NCBI GenBank assembly: GCA_023078685.1
Contig: JALGAS010000005.1
Coordinates: forward strand, 2,232,001-2,296,000
Direction: 5' to 3'
Source of the DNA: Neopestalotiopsis rosae
Lineage: Eukaryota > Ascomycota > Sordariomycetes > Amphisphaeriales > Sporocadaceae
DNA: 64,000 bases
Shown here: piece after piece, positions 19,414 through 32,654 of the stretch
Position numbering within the stretch: the stretch's first letter is position 1
Layout of the letters: each line of letters opens with the position of its first letter
Translations under genes and position numbers: made by a program
The notes under the pieces: generated by a model
The model's input: the letters and a program-made list of their open reading frames with translations, nothing else
Database searches by the model: none
Told to the model about the DNA's origin: nothing

Positions 19414-20129
19414 GGCGAAGGAATATATGAAGGCGCGTATTAAATATTACAGCAACAGCTCCTCTGTTGTTGGCGATATTCCCCAAAGAACGAAACCTGG
19501 CTTGCAACTGATAAACGAACGACGATCTGTGACAGCCTGGGATGAAGAAAAGAGTCACAAACAATGAAATCACTCTTCCAACAAAACAAATCTCTTTTAA
19601 CCTCTTGGCCCTCGGGCGATAAAGACAATCCGGGAGCGACGGGGTGCGCACCGTCAACTCCCAGCTGAACCATTGGAATGAGTGCGGGCCCACGCTGGCT
19701 GATGGCCCACTGAAACAACTAAGCTTAATCTAAAGCTTAAGGGGCCATGGAACCATCGAGCCCATCCATTTCTGGTCGATCTGCACGACAATGTCCATTT
19801 GTAGAGCAATTTCTCCGACTTGCACTGACGTGTATGGTTATTATAAGGGAAGAGAGATACGGAAATATGGGCAGCGATATTCTCACCAAGAAACGTCACG
19901 AAAATATGACCATGTCGTCGGTGGGGTATGACTTCAACTTCTAGGATATGCAATTTGTAATGGAGGATGCTAGCGGCATCAATCTCGTGCCTGAGCCCCT
20001 GACGCACGCGACTATGGCGCCAATGTCTTACATCCGGTTGCAATCAACCAGGCAAACCAGTCTTTCCACCCTATTTCCGGGAGAGCTAAGAGAAGCATTT
20101 CCACGATCTCGGTAATCTGACTAATGATA
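19414..20129. other. Intergenic
   Basis: 716 bp between two minus-strand genes, holding the promoter of the GPI-protein gene (19414 upward) and the 3' region of the monooxygenase gene. Nothing else is recognisable. Confidence 0.4.
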
Positions 20130-22033
20130 TTATTCTTGGCCCTCTATGAGCTCCCGACGTTTTTCCATCCATTCGGACACCACGTTGGCATAGTCCTCTG
20201 GCCCGTACGGCTCCAAGATCTCGGCCATAAGGCTCTTCTTGCGGTGGACCTGTAGGCCCAGGTCCGCCACCAGCATGTCCAGATACGGCAGGGCATCGAA
20301 CACAAAGTCCGGAACCTGCGAGCTGCGCTCGCCCGAGTAGCGCCACCTTCCGAAGCGACTGTGAAGCACCGTCTCGTAGCGCATCTTGTCCAGGACTTCC
20401 CAGTTGTCGCCCCAGTCTCTTTTAGACGCCACCTCGCCCCGAAAGTAGGCCGTGATCCATAGGGCTTGGAGGTGGGCCTGGATCGTGGTGGAGAAGTTCA
20501 TGACCATGCCTGCAAAGGCAATATCCGGATGCCTTAAGAGATAATAGTCGGCCGGAATCATGAAGCGGTACATCATATACGGCGTCAGATCTGTCGAGGG
20601 GTTGATCTTGTCCGATGAGGATATCCCTTCGGTATCATGCAGAGGCACAAAATGCTTGTTTTGAACAGGGCGATCTTTGAGCCGAGGGAAACGCCTGAGT
20701 ATTTCCTCGTCTGCCTTTGGAATTGAATCGGGTATCTGTGGAGGCACATTAATCGCCGCCTTGCCCGATAAATGCGCATCGCGCGGTATCCCCAAATATT
20801 TCTCAATACCCTCAGGAAGGAATTTCATCGGCGGTAGGTGCTTCCAGCCAGTGGCACAGCAAAGGGCGTCCGATCTGAGGGCTGTACCACTTGCCAAATG
20901 GACCGTGTGATCTGATAGACTGACCATGTCGTCAATGTGCACCTTGACCGAGCCGTTGCGCAGCAGCTCGAAAAAGTCCGTGTCGTAGTTGAGGATGGAG
21001 AAACTGCTGCCAGTAAACATTGGGTGGCTCCACGGCTTGAGCTTGGCCGTCTCGGGGTGCGAATCGTATCTGTTCAAGGTCAAGACATCGTTGCCCAAGA
21101 CGGTCCAAAAGGTATTGGTGATGACACGGCCAATAGCAGTCTCGTGCAAAAACCACCGAATACCGCTGAATCCACCAGCGGCCGACCAGATGCAGGGACT
21201 GAACCAGGTCAGCAGCCTGGTATTGACGAGCTTTTCCAGCCATTTCTTGAGTGGTGTCACGTAGGGCGGTGCCATCCATGCTGGTCCGTGGCCTGACTTT
21301 CGAATCACCCAGTCCACCTCGATACCTCGACTCGCATACGCGTACACAGCGTCCCAACCAGACTTGGTTCCGCCAAAGACTGTGACTTTCTTCTTCGACT
21401 CTGAACTGGAACCTACATGTTTTTGCAAATCTCTGTTATGGAATAGCGGTGCATTATAGAGTTCCTGTCCCTCAATATGGGGCAAGAATGGCTCCGAGGT
21501 GAGTCCCGTTGCTACTACGAGCTTCTCGGCCCGTATCTTCTTGCTACCCGTCCCGGCTCCTATCGCACCATCTCCGGTTGCAGCGTCATGCACCGTCAAG
21601 ATCCAGCCGCCTCCTGGTTTCATCGTTTGATTCTCGGCCGCCTCGACCTTGGTATTGTAGCGTATGCAGTCAATGATGTTGAACTTTTCGGCATACTTGG
21701 TCAGGTACTCGTGACACACCCGGCCCGGGATGTGCTCGCCCGGCTTGACTCCAAAGGTCTCGGGCTTCATGGGAAAGTCTGGGTACTCGTACGTCCCCAG
21801 CATGTTATTTGTCTTTAGTCCCGGGTATAGGCGATCCTCGGCCCAGACACCCCCGAGGGTGGCGTTGGCCTCGAGAACCAGCAGCGAGTTTTCTGGATTG
21901 ACTTCATGATAGACCTTTGCTGCGGCCAGGCCGTGCCAGCCTGTGGTGTATCCTGTCAGTGATCAAGGAGTTTATGGAGCTGAATGAATTCGTTCTCACC
22001 TGCACCGATAACGACTAGGTGGAATTCTTCCAT
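20130..22033 (-). CDS. Flavin-containing monooxygenase
   Basis: Exons 22000-22033 and 20130-21952; 618 aa. The first exon, only 34 nt, is required to complete the FAD-binding motif: MEEFHLVVIGAG joins to YTTGWHGLAAAK, giving a GxGxxG-like GAGYTTG. The NADPH-binding motif VFGGTKSGWDAVYAYA lies near residue 210, and an ATGW-type motif (CCATGWKHLPP) near residue 385. The enzyme should be a soluble NADPH-dependent class B flavin monooxygenase that oxygenates a soft nucleophile or performs Baeyer-Villiger-type chemistry. The C-terminal region, with SRFGRWRYSGERSSQVPDFV, resembles that of fungal FMO-like proteins in metabolite clusters. Substrate cannot be read from sequence. The next gene upstream, 2.2 kb away, is a permease with the same orientation. 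Confidence 0.88.
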
Positions 22034-23159
22034 CTCATTGGCACTCGAATAAGTGTCGTCACTATTCTTCTTAACAATGCGACCTCGTGACTTAGCGGCC
22101 CGGTTGAGAGGGCAGAAGGAAAGCCTTCAATGAGTTAATCAAAGCAGTCTGTGAATACTATTCATGAAGCCGCACAATCCAAAAGATTGGTAGATGGACA
22201 AGACCCTCAATCTTCAGAGAATCTTACGCGAGCTTTCAGCTTATGGTGGATTCTGCAAAGCAGTGGGGTTGCGGCACAGCGACAAGGATTGGGAAGTAGT
22301 GCAACACAATACCTCCGAGGCGAGGTGGTACGAACTTGAATGCAAATGACTACGATCTGACCTCTCAGGGACAAATAATTCTACTCAGGTAAGATGTGCT
22401 TGGGAAGGAGGTGGCGTTCAAGGGCGTCGTGGAGGATGACTTGAGTGCTGAGTGCTGAGTGCATTGGCTACGGCATGTCTTATCTTCTCAGCCATGATGC
22501 TAGACTCGACCGACTCTAGTACATGGCTGAAAAGAGTATGAAGTTGGGCTATCGATGACACTGACATGGAGCTTTCTTGTGAGCATTGCTAGACGATCAT
22601 GGATAGATGTGTATACTTAATTCAGCGATCAGGTCATTCAATAGTTATATGCAGTGTCTAATATGGGTGACGCGGCTCCCATTCCTGGTCATCTCTGGAA
22701 CATCTCCGATGTCAAGATGCAAAACAATAAGACAGCATCTCAAGTGAGACACGAAAGCTTGAGTAACGTTCATATGCACACGTGAAGCTTGTACGTATGC
22801 GCCAGCCATATTCATATTACCAACAGCTGCAGGACTTGCTTGGTGGGGATTGACGAACTCGAACGTTCAGAGGCAGCACAAATTATAGACAACGCGCAAA
22901 TGCCAGATTGCAGGCAAGAGGGGAAAAGACCAGAACAAATTATACATCATTTCACTCAAAACAGTGAACCTGAGTATATTTCTCATGATCCATAGGACGT
23001 ATTTAGCACTGCGCCGCGGATAGTATATACCCATTCCATTGAATCTATACTTGTGTAGACCCGCTTAGTGAGCAGCCAAATACCCGACATTACTCGGTGG
23101 GAGAATGAAGTCGCCGCGAGTCACGCGAATACAGATTGTTATCTGCTTGAAATAGAGAT

Positions 23160-23345
23160 TGAAAATTATGAAAATCTGCACCGCGACTGAAAAAAGATAT
23201 TTACACGATATTGTGCGACAACATACTATTGACGGCGAAATCTCGTCCGTGTAATTCATGTTCTTCATTCCGTTACGCAGAGCGATATACTCTGCTTCCC
23301 ACATCGAAGACACGCCGAGCCCTTGACGATTGTGATGCGCCATAG
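23160..23345 (-). mobile_element. Ty1/copia retrotransposon RNase H relic
   Basis: Minus-strand translation from 23343 reads AHHNRQGLGVSSMWEAEYIA then LRNGMKNMNY. Copia-type RNase H domains carry ..(K)QGxVxLSSxEAEYIAL..GxxE..; the AEYIAL core with the preceding S-S is diagnostic. An extra Trp codon interrupts SSM-EAEY, and the frame after NMNY diverges into non-homologous AT-rich sequence, so the piece is non-functional. No LTRs, integrase or reverse transcriptase were found nearby; the fragment probably survives from an old, mutated insertion. Confidence 0.55.
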
Positions 23346-23529
23346 CAAACTCGACAGAATTGTATCAGTCCCGAAAGGAATGTATTCAGTTTGCAGCAAG
23401 GGAGCGGCAAGAGAACCCAGCTTGAGGATCAATGTTAGGTAATTGGTATTCCGCCGAAGCGGGGGGGAGGCGGGGTCAAAATGACATCAACATAATTGGC
23501 GATAAGCGCCCCTCGTTCCAACAAGCTCA

Positions 23530-23672
23530 GGTTCGGTAGCTAAGTGGTAGTAAGTTACAACAACAACACACACAGAACCAGCATTCGATTCTAACAACCA
23601 TTACAGTAGCGTGGGATTGCAGCTTCACAGCAAGTTATCCTAAGGTCACGTGTTCGATCCACGTTCGGACCT
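23530..23672 (+). ncRNA. tRNA-like segment (pseudo-tRNA or intron-bearing tRNA)
   Basis: A 7-bp acceptor-like stem can form between GGTTCGG (23530-23536) and TCGGACC (23665-23671). TAGCTAAGTGG fits an A box, and ACGTG-TTCGATC-CACGT (23648-23664) is a perfect T-arm with a B box. However, the spacing of 143 nt requires an intron of about 70 nt, and I could not form a convincing anticodon stem on both sides. It is therefore called tRNA-like rather than a tRNA gene. Confidence 0.35.
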
Positions 23673-24268
23673 GAAAATTCTCTTTTTGCACATCTTGTGT
23701 CCAAGTTTCCATGCCTTGTTATTCGTTTGGCAATTTTTGCTGCGTGCATGTACGTCTGGCTTTTTGGGGCCGGCTATTTATGACGGCGTCGATCCGAGCT
23801 TTTGTGCATTTGTCATATTAGACTGTCCTTTCCCATAGAGATGAATCCCAGCAACACGAAAAATAGCACGGGAACACTGAAGCTCAATCCTTATCATATA
23901 ATAAAGCAGATGCCGTGAAGCAAATGTTCATCCTGAATTTCCCGATATATCAGGTAAAGCTTTTCATGTATAGGAAGCAAGTGGTATGCACCAAATGTTA
24001 TTATATGCCATACTATACTCATCGGCTGTATGCATGGTAAGGTTACTTTAAGCATACAGTTTATACGAGAAGCCGAAATAGAATAAGTGCATAGTCAATT
24101 CATTTTTCTACAGAGAAGTAAGAGCAGGCTTCCCTCACAAATGCCCATCTATCAAGAAAACGAAGTGAAAGCAAAAAAACAAAGAAAAAGTTCAATTAAA
24201 TGTCTATCGATAAATTCTCAACCGCTGGCTCGCTAAACGCACACATACACACGCGCGTACACACATTC

Positions 24269-26085
24269 TTAGTAGACGAGCTTGTAGTCCACCTGGTCAT
24301 CCAACTCCTCCCCTGCGGCAACCTTCTTATCCATCTTCTTGTTGTGAGAAATAAAGACAAACATGGTGAACAGCATGACGGGGAAGCTGAGCGCCGTGAT
24401 ACCCAAGCCCGTGCCAAAGCCGACGGGGTAGCGGGGGGACTGGGTGGTGATGAAGACGTTGCTGCTGACAAAGTTTGCGCAGTTGCCAATGCCCAAGAGG
24501 ACGGCGGTGCCAAAGGACTGCGAGGCACGCCCGCGCAGGTTGGCCGTCAGCATGCCAATGTAGAGCGGCATGCAGACAAAGGTGCCGAAGCTAATGAGGA
24601 ACTGCGCAAAGTAACGGACGCCGGGCGGGTTGACCTGCTTCAAGTGGAGAATCCAGCCAATGGTGCTGACCAGGATGGCGGGTAGGATAAAGGGCCACCG
24701 CGTGTTGAGCCGTCCGGACAGCAGCGTCGTGGTTAGTGCCCCGACGATGCCGATGATCCACACTGGGATAGTCATGACCTGGGCGCGGCGGGCGGTCCAT
24801 CCCAACTGACTCAGGATCGTGGGGTTGAAAGAGCTAAGAGATCCAGCTGACATGTCGGCACAGAAGAAAAGAAGTGTTCTGGAAAGAGAATAAGAATTAG
24901 CAAAAAACGATTTTCGGAGGCGGCCCGAGGGGTAAAAGATGCACTACTCACAGTAGCCAGATCTTGTAGTCAAACACGATCTTGAGCCAGTCCACCTTGA
25001 CGCCCATATCCTGCTTCTGCTCGCCCTTGTCGAGCTGAAGACGGGCGAGCAATTGCGCCTGATCCTCCTTGTCCATCCATTTGTCCTGAGATGGGAAATG
25101 AGGCGTAAAGATAAAGACAAAGATGGAAAACACAATTGTCACGAGGCCTTCGACCAGGAAGATCCTAATGCCACATGTTAGTCGTCCAGCCGCATCATCA
25201 AGGGTCTTTTTTTCTTATTTGACCAAGAACATACCAGCTCCAGCCTGCCAAACCAGCAGTTCCGTCAAGATCCATTAGTGCATAAGCCAGCAGACCACTG
25301 AAGCAAGATCCAGATTGTCCAAAGGCAAAGAAGAGGGCGAATCTCAAGGACAGCTCCTTCTTTCTGTAATAGGATGCGATGAGCAGACCCGCGCCAGCAG
25401 GCAGTCCCGTCTCCACGATACCCATCAGGAAGCGGATCGCGAGCAGACCCTCATAGGAATGGGTGAGACCTTGACACATTGCCAAGATACCTGTGAGAAT
25501 CTGTTTAGCTAATGCATTGTAGGGTCAACCCCAGGACGGGATGTGACTTTTTTGGATTGAGAATAGAGGCGCAATCGTACCTAGAATGAACATTTGCGCG
25601 CCCAGGAACAAATTGGGCTTGATCCACCGCAGACCCATAATCCAATTACTCGGAACCTCGAATAAAACCTGAAGTGCCAATCTCCGTTAGCAGATTATTA
25701 AAAAGCAAATTTTTTTCCTGCAACTGAGAAGAAACTCATGGGCAATTCATACAAATGGGATATAGAAAATCCACAAGGCAGTGTTGAAGCCCGTAGATGG
25801 CATATTCAGTCCCTTCTCCAGTCCAGCCAAGCGGGCGTTGGCGATATTGGTTCGGTCCAAGAAGCAGACCAGGTACAACAGACCCATGATGGGGATGACC
25901 TTGAGATCGATCTTGGTCGTCAGCTTCCGGTCAGCCTGGGCGTCGAGGCTGTAGACACCCGCCGCGACATCTTGACTGCGGGAGCTATCCGAGCAATTGC
26001 CAGTAGTGGTGATGCCCTCGGCGGCGAGCTTCTCGTCCAGGGGCCGGGGCTCGCCGAGCACGGCCTTTTCGAATGAGGCCGCCAT
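24269..26085 (-). CDS. MFS anion:cation symporter, allantoate-permease (Dal5) family
   Basis: Five exons: 25753-26085, 25581-25668, 25235-25490, 24952-25164, 24269-24878; 499 aa with about 12 membrane helices. Family hallmarks are GLLYLVCFLDRTNIANARLA in helix 1 (the DRxNxxxA motif), ESG-like VETGLPAGAGLLIASYYRKK, and a central loop (KWMDKEDQAQLLARLQLDKG). The Dal5/Tna1 family imports allantoate, ureidosuccinate, nicotinate, pantothenate and similar organic anions with protons. The N-terminal 60 residues are cytosolic and polar. The gene lies between the monooxygenase and the Zn2Cys6 regulator and shares orientation with both, which is compatible with a role in uptake for a local catabolic pathway, though co-regulation is only inferred. 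All introns are 52-112 nt with standard borders. Confidence 0.9.
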
Positions 26086-29000
26086 TGTTGTACAGTGGGA
26101 GGACGAGTACCAATGATCCGAAACCTCGATGTCGTCGTCGTTTGTCCTGAATCCTCGTAGACGGGCAAACAGCAGAAGCGCAACACAGGTTGGTAGCTTC
26201 TCCGCGAACTGACTAGAGCGCAGTTGCAAGGGACTTTCGACGGGCTGGCAGAAGAAACACAAGCGCACGCGGCGGATCAGCCGTCTCTTCGGGGGGTTAT
26301 GGGTTATATCCTACACCAATGCGACATGGAATCTAAATTCGCGTGCCTAGCTAGCCTAGCGGGAAGTGAGGACCATCCCGATTGAACCTGGTCAACTCTC
26401 ACAGTGAATGAAGTTCCCGGTCGGTCCCTCCATTTCAAGTTCGAGTCCCTTGCGAAGGCAAGACAAGACAAGTGAGATGTGCCCGGTCCCCCTTCCCCGG
26501 CGGCCCTGGAAATTCTAGTGTGAGCAGTGTCCCCCGTGTGTGTGCAGTTCACTGTAGCGTACACCCAAGAAAGTGAACATTTTAGCCCGCGAAGCTGGGG
26601 TTAGACGCCACCGTCCAGTACTAAAAAGCCCATCGGCGGAGTCGGAAGAGTGGGCGTTCGATGACCTTGGCAACTTTGAGTGTCGGTCCCTGAGCCAGGC
26701 CTGATTCTGATTTGAGACTTTCTCTTGAGCAACATCCCTACTACGCTAAGGTTCCTTGTAATAAATTAAGACAGTGAGAAGAAAAAGAGAGAGGTACAGA
26801 TTCCCGCTCTTGGCAGTTGACCGAGCTCAAGCAATGGGCCAGCCAGCAGCAAAATCGCGACCCCCAAGCCAGGACTCCTATCAATGAGTGGAGATGTCGC
26901 ATTCATTGTGGGCGATCATTGTGTTGGCGAAATAGAATGCCGGCAATTGCCCCCCCGAACATGTGTTTCCCACACACACCCCTCGCTCGCTGAAGAAATG
27001 CATCATGTATGTACGGTACGCAGTGCCTGTCGCCCTGCAGCGCAGCGAAATTGTGTTGCTTTTTTGGAACAGCGACCAGAGTGTCGGGTCCGCCGAACCT
27101 GCTGAATAATGTATGTAGGCCTGCGGCGCAGGTGGTATTCGGGACTGAGACAAAATCGTTGGAATCATTGTAATCTGAACCATCCATCCCATATCACTGG
27201 GTCACCCCAAATACATACACCCTTCAGCCCTGGGCAAAGCCCGGGGATTCGCTAGTTTGGCGGGCGAGATCCCCCAAAAAGGCGTTTCGAGCACAAGAGG
27301 CGAGGGGAGGGGGGAGAAAAGAGAGCCCAACCCGGCTTTGTCCATGATAACACAGATACCCTACCCAATAACTTCAAGGTTAGTACTTGATTTGCTCGCT
27401 ATAAGATTGCGCTAAAGATGCTCTCAGTTTACTGCCAAATGCAAGGACAAGGTCTAGACAAGCCAGGGTCTTGTCATCAATCTGCAATGAACCCTGGGAT
27501 ACGATACTGCAGGTCTGCATAATGGGGTCAATCGAAATGTCAGTTGATTCGCCCTTGCAGTCCTTGTGAAAGAATCGGCAATTACAACTCGCTTCACAAG
27601 ATGCGGGCAAATTTTTTTCAATATTTCCCTCTCTCTCGCTTGCAGTTTAATGGGCCTGTGAGAGTCCTCTAATTGCTATTGGCATCTCGTCAAGTATTTT
27701 ACTGTACGTAATCACAAGAGTGAAGCGACCTTTGGACAATACCATGGTGCTACTCGGTCCTATGATGAGCCAAGGCCGTCATGCGCGACGAGATTAAATG
27801 TCAAATCTCATCTCTCGTGAGCCTCAACCCCCAAGTCCCCCCAAGTTTCATCACCCGAACTCTATTTGAGCCGATCCAATTTTGCCATCATATGTAGTTG
27901 CTTATAGGCTGTATATACCATAGTAGCATTTGAATACGTAGCTGCTAGGGCCTCGGTGCAAATGATTCATTTTGCGACGCAATGCCTTTGCGCGTAATTC
28001 GATCATATCATTTCTCGGCACTCTCCGTTGTTGCGACTTTCTGCTCTCGGGAGCATTCATCGGTACCGAGCCCGGCGCATTTAGCCGACGATTGCAAAGC
28101 AACAACAGCTGAGCTCAGCTCGTGAGCCTTGATAAGCAAAAAAAAACGTTTTTTTGTCGGCGATTTTCTACAGATTTTTTTAACATGGCCGAAACGGCTC
28201 GCCACGCGCCGTTGAGCCACAATACTACGTAGTATCCATTTTTTGCCATCAGTCCCCTATTTTCCTCATACTATGTAGACCAGGTCGCGGGGGTTCAGTG
28301 TTTCAAAAGCACCAAAAAAAAAGCCGTCAAGATTGATAGCATTTCCCGCGAGGCCGTTTCCCTATTTGCCATGGCCAGCGGCTCTGATCTCGCACTCGAG
28401 TGCCCGCCTGCATGCCATAGAATGCAAGTTTCAATTGGGGGTTTTCTTGCAGGAGGGGCCCCTATACTGTACGCAGTACATAGTCTCATCCCCGGGGAAT
28501 GGCGGAATGCGCTGGCTCTACGCGTCCCATTCGTGGTTCTGAAGGGGGCCTTGTTGCATATCACGAGCTTTAACTTGGCGAAAGAGAAAAGGTGCTGGGT
28601 TCGGATGCTGCGACCCGAACCCTTGAACAGGTCCACTGCACGTGAGTGCGGTGCAGCTCCTATGGGATTTTGTGTTTCCCGCTTAGTTATGAGTGCGTGC
28701 TTTTACAGTGTAGATTCCCATCATAGGTAGAGTGGTCGGCGCGTGCCAGAAAGAAGCCCGAGTGCCTATCCTGCAGGACAGCGGAGTGATCGTACGAGAA
28801 TGAGTTCGACTTCTAGACATGAAAATTCAATTTTCTCCCGTGCATTGCGTCGTATTTCGGCGGTGTATGGGGCCAGGTTGACATGGAGGGAATAGACTTG
28901 CCATTATGTTCGAAGAAAAGCATGTGACCCTGAAGTCTAGCTTGTACGTGAGATGTATAGTAAGTATGGAGTATTGCTGTCTAACAGCGGGCCGTGTCCA

Positions 29001-29189
29001 CGAAGTTGCATGTCTATATGATTCTTGGCACCATCGATCCTTACACGGAGGCCTGCATAAAATGAAATGAAATTGACTGTCGGACAGTCCGGACTTTATT
29101 GGTACTTGGTGAGACACATTTACACACAATAATGAGTCCACAAATCAGGATGTAGTAGGGCCAGAATAGGCTGCTTTGCATTTCTAAAG
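26086..29189. other. Gene-poor spacer
   Basis: 3.1 kb without a recognisable gene. The first few hundred bases upstream of 26085 are the permease promoter. A 119-codon open frame at 28371-28730 (+) and others are not like known proteins. No repeats longer than a few units and no RNA gene were found by eye. Confidence 0.4.
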
Positions 29190-31585
29190 CTATGCAGGTG
29201 GTGGCATATCTATCCAACTCTCCATGTTCATAAAATCATACTGCGTGGCGGCGTTCGTCCAATCTGCATAGGATGGGGCAATGCCCACCACTCCACTTGA
29301 TTTGACATGACCTACGACCTCCTCGATATCAAGCCTGTCTTTGGTGCCTTCGGCAATAGCGCGTTCATAGTCGAGAATGATTGATATCAGATCAACGCCT
29401 CTTCTGGCGACGGAGCTGTAGGCGCCTATCCTGCCGAGACAAGGCAAAAAGTCGTTTAGAAGTTGTCTCATTTCCATTTTCTCGAAAATACCGTCGGCTT
29501 GTTCGGATGAGAAGAGCACACCCAGTAACAGGGCAACTGCTGCAGCCACTAGATTGTTATTGTTTGTCCACATTTTCTTGAATACCAATGATTCATCATC
29601 ATCTGGCCATTCGATAAAGGTTCTCAGACTACTACGCGCGGCAGCAAGACATGATATCTGAATGCACTCTTAGTCATGGATGGTTTGATGCAAGAAGAAG
29701 AGGAAACTCCTTACCCTGGTCACTGAAAATGCATCGTCGCGAAAGCTTTTTAATTGGAAATGGCGATGTATGGCAAAATACTGATCGAAAGCGTCAGTAT
29801 GTGAGGGGTCACCAGATGTCAAGCAACTTTTGACAAACTTACTGATCTAGCGAATGATATGGCAAAGAGTCTTCGAAGATGCGGTACGGTACTTGGCCAT
29901 TCTGGACGTAATGGAGCTTCCATGCGGAAAAAATCGGGTCTTCTGTGCCACAATTGCTGAAGTTCTGCATTCGCAGACAAGACTTCATCGTACAGAATCT
30001 TAATTTTTCTTGGGTCATTTCCAGGAGGTCCATGACGGGTCATCTTTTCGTGGGTCTTGTAAATAAGTATGGCGACTGGTTTGTTGTTAGCAAACTCAAC
30101 TCCTTGCCTCATTGAATTATGTAAGTGTACATACTCTGATTATGTATGCCAGCCCAGCTAGATTGTGTCAGGACATTCGAGTCCAATGCCTTGATGCCGT
30201 TCTCGCCGCACATGTGAAGGGGGTCCTCAAAACAGTTCAACGGGGGAGGGGTGTTGAAATGTGATGCATTGATTGTGTACATGTTGCCATAGGGGATCTG
30301 CACTATAGTCCAATCAAGTCAGTTTATACACCGTAATGGTAGTGTCTCGATATCGTATTTGTAGTCAAGATATTCTCAATCGCGATTGATGCATTCGCGT
30401 CCTCCTAGATCGCAAATTCGGCACTTACTCCAGTCTTGTTTGACAAGGAACCACCACAGTCGTTTCTTGATTTCTCTGCCGATTGGATCCTTGCTGGGCC
30501 CTGAGTCTGGGCCAAGACGATTCACATCTAGCGACTGGGCAATACGTGTCGTAGTCGATAGAAGTACGAATACAAAATCGCTTTGCCCAAGATTGTGGCC
30601 AACCTGTTCCAATGTTAGTTGCGCTCACATTCAGCTCGTTTGCACAAGAGCGCTTGTTGTGGGTATATGAGTACCTGTATAAGGAGGCTAATTGCCTGTG
30701 CCGCATGGAGCGAATGCACGGCCATGAAGTCGGCGGCATGCAGCGCTTCAATGGTTTTTGTGTATAATTGCTCGACAATTGAGCCTGTGATTTATTTTCA
30801 GTACAAGTATTCGAAGGCTCGAAAAAGGGTGCTTACGTTGAGGCAGCATATCGACAGCCGCAAGTAACGATTCTGGGCCATGATAGGCGGTATGCTGAAA
30901 CGCAATCAGCCAAGACTCGATGTGACCAGCGTAACGGACAGGAACTCACGCAAAGGAAGGCATAAAACAGAGCAATCCACGCTCGGCTCTTTAGCACATA
31001 TTGAGCAAAGGCATTCTCGCATTCTTCAACAAATGTGGGCATATGAAGAACATTATGAATCCAGGCCAGATGCCTTGTGTGATAGGCCAACAATACACGA
31101 GCTTGGGCGAGCGAGACTATAAAATCAATCTGAGGCGGCAGCCATGCGGGATCATCAGGCTCGTTCAGCAGGTTGCCGCCAGTGAAGCGCATGTTGAGAA
31201 TCCTCTGGCGGCCCAGCGCCAGGTTCTCCAGCGTCACGGGCGCATCATCTGGCACGGCCGCGCTGGGGTGCTGCGACTTGGTAGCCTCGGGCGACGATGC
31301 ATCGCATAAAGAGTCAATGGTCAATGGGCTGCCCGAGACCTCGGAGGCGTGCGAGACGGGCCCATTATTTGACGTCGTTGCCGTTCCCAGGCTGGACCCT
31401 TCGCCGATGGACGACGAGCGCTGGTGCTTCTTGCGCACAATGACCTTTTCGCGCGCGCAAGACGCCTCGAGCCCACGATCGATGCAGGAAGTGCAAGGTA
31501 TGGACTTTGAGCAACGAAGCTTCTTCTTGGCGCACGAGGTGCAGCTCAGAGGCTTTCGCTGGGATATGCGAGGAGTGAAAGCCAT
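29190..31585 (-). CDS. Zn2Cys6 transcription factor with fungal-specific middle domain
   Basis: Eight exons: 30950-31585, 30837-30894, 30675-30784, 30429-30603, 30135-30302, 29843-30075, 29715-29780, 29190-29657; 637 aa. The zinc cluster at residues 15-43 has six cysteines (C15, C18, C25, C31, C34, C43; spacing 2-6-5-2-8) with the basic stretch AKKKLR that contacts DNA. A Ser-rich linker follows. The fungal-specific TF domain runs about 150-480, with the family segments HTAYHGPESLLAAVDMLP, SLHAAQAISLLIQ, GREIKKRLWWFLVKQDW and IPYGNMYTINASHFNTPPPL. Such factors bind CGG triplets and activate nearby or distant metabolic genes. Location between a permease/monooxygenase pair and an SDR/nitrilase pair suggests a pathway-specific regulator. 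Seven introns is many for this class, but each gives the conserved frame. Confidence 0.92.
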
Positions 31586-32654
31586 TTGAGATATTGTGTG
31601 TGTCTCTCTCCTCTCTTGTCGTCGTGGTCTTTCAGTCAATCGCTGTTCTCGTCGCGACGAACGATCCGCCAGTTGTCGATCGTGGAGTGGGCGACAGCCT
31701 CACTTGAACAGATATAATGTTCCCTTCACAAAGTGAGCAACCTTGTACCCACCCTGTCACTCGTCGCTCACTCATCGCCGACGTCTGTCTGGGTCTGGTC
31801 TGGTACGACTGGACCACAAGTCATGTCACTCGGCAGTCTTTGCGATCGTGCTAAAACAATCTGATGCCCTGCTCTAAATTCTAATCTCCGCGCTAGTGGA
31901 GGTCGCTAAGCCAGACCTGGGCGCTCGACCACAGTGCCCCGGCCATAATGCTCCTGTCGCAAGCATTTGGCACTTTGGGGCATCTTGGTATGCTTGGGTT
32001 GCCTTTGGTAGGTGCCGAATCTGGCAATTTGCACGCTAATTCGGCAGCGCACAGGCAAAACAGGCTTCTGTCCTAGGTCACTTTAGGGGCCGTCACTTGC
32101 CGCTCGGCAGAGACATTTTGGCTGTCGTGGGGGGCCAAGGGGGCTGCCCTTAGACCGCTAAGAGCAATGACAAAATGCAATGGAGCAGGCCGCTTGCGAG
32201 GTCGAGGCACTCGATGTTGTGCAGAGAAAAAACCCGTCCCTCCACTTGTTTGAGCGGATTTGTGACAGCGGACAGGGAATACGGAGCACGGATTTGATAG
32301 ATGATCATCAGTTGCTGCAGGGACAAGAATGTGATAAGATTTGCTGCATATAGGCTGAGTAATAGTAATAACATGATCTGTACGCCGCCCGCTAATCCAT
32401 TGACAATGCTTCTTTTGATGTGAATGATGGCGATGTGCAAAGTAATGGTGATGCCTCACTTACTCGCTTGATCACTTGCTTCCTTCCGGTGTCTCCTTGA
32501 TTGATAGTGTCCGTCATTTGTAGTGTTCATATTACCATGGGATTGCTCCCTCCTTATTTGTAAACGTACCCGTCTCTCCATTACTATCCAGTGTTGCAAG
32601 CCTGATACAATTCTTGGCTCCGTCTAATGGCGACGTGTCAGTGCGCTCAGTCCA
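31586..32654. other. Intergenic
   Basis: About 1.07 kb upstream of the Zn2Cys6 gene and downstream of the SDR gene. No recognisable gene. Confidence 0.4.

Larger units (their letters stand above)
22034..24268. other. Gene-poor spacer with transposon and tRNA-like relics
   Basis: 2.2 kb with AT-rich decayed sequence. It contains a copia RNase H relic (about 23065-23345) and a tRNA-like segment (23530-23672), listed separately. No intact gene is seen. Confidence 0.45.

Noticed and set aside
24200..24685. 161-codon + strand frame over the Dal5-type permease
   Set aside because: Antisense shadow of exon 5 of the permease; highly charged and without similarity.
28371..28730. 119-codon + strand frame in the long spacer
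   Set aside because: No motif or homology recognised, no promoter or splice context; open frames of this length occur by chance in GC-balanced DNA.
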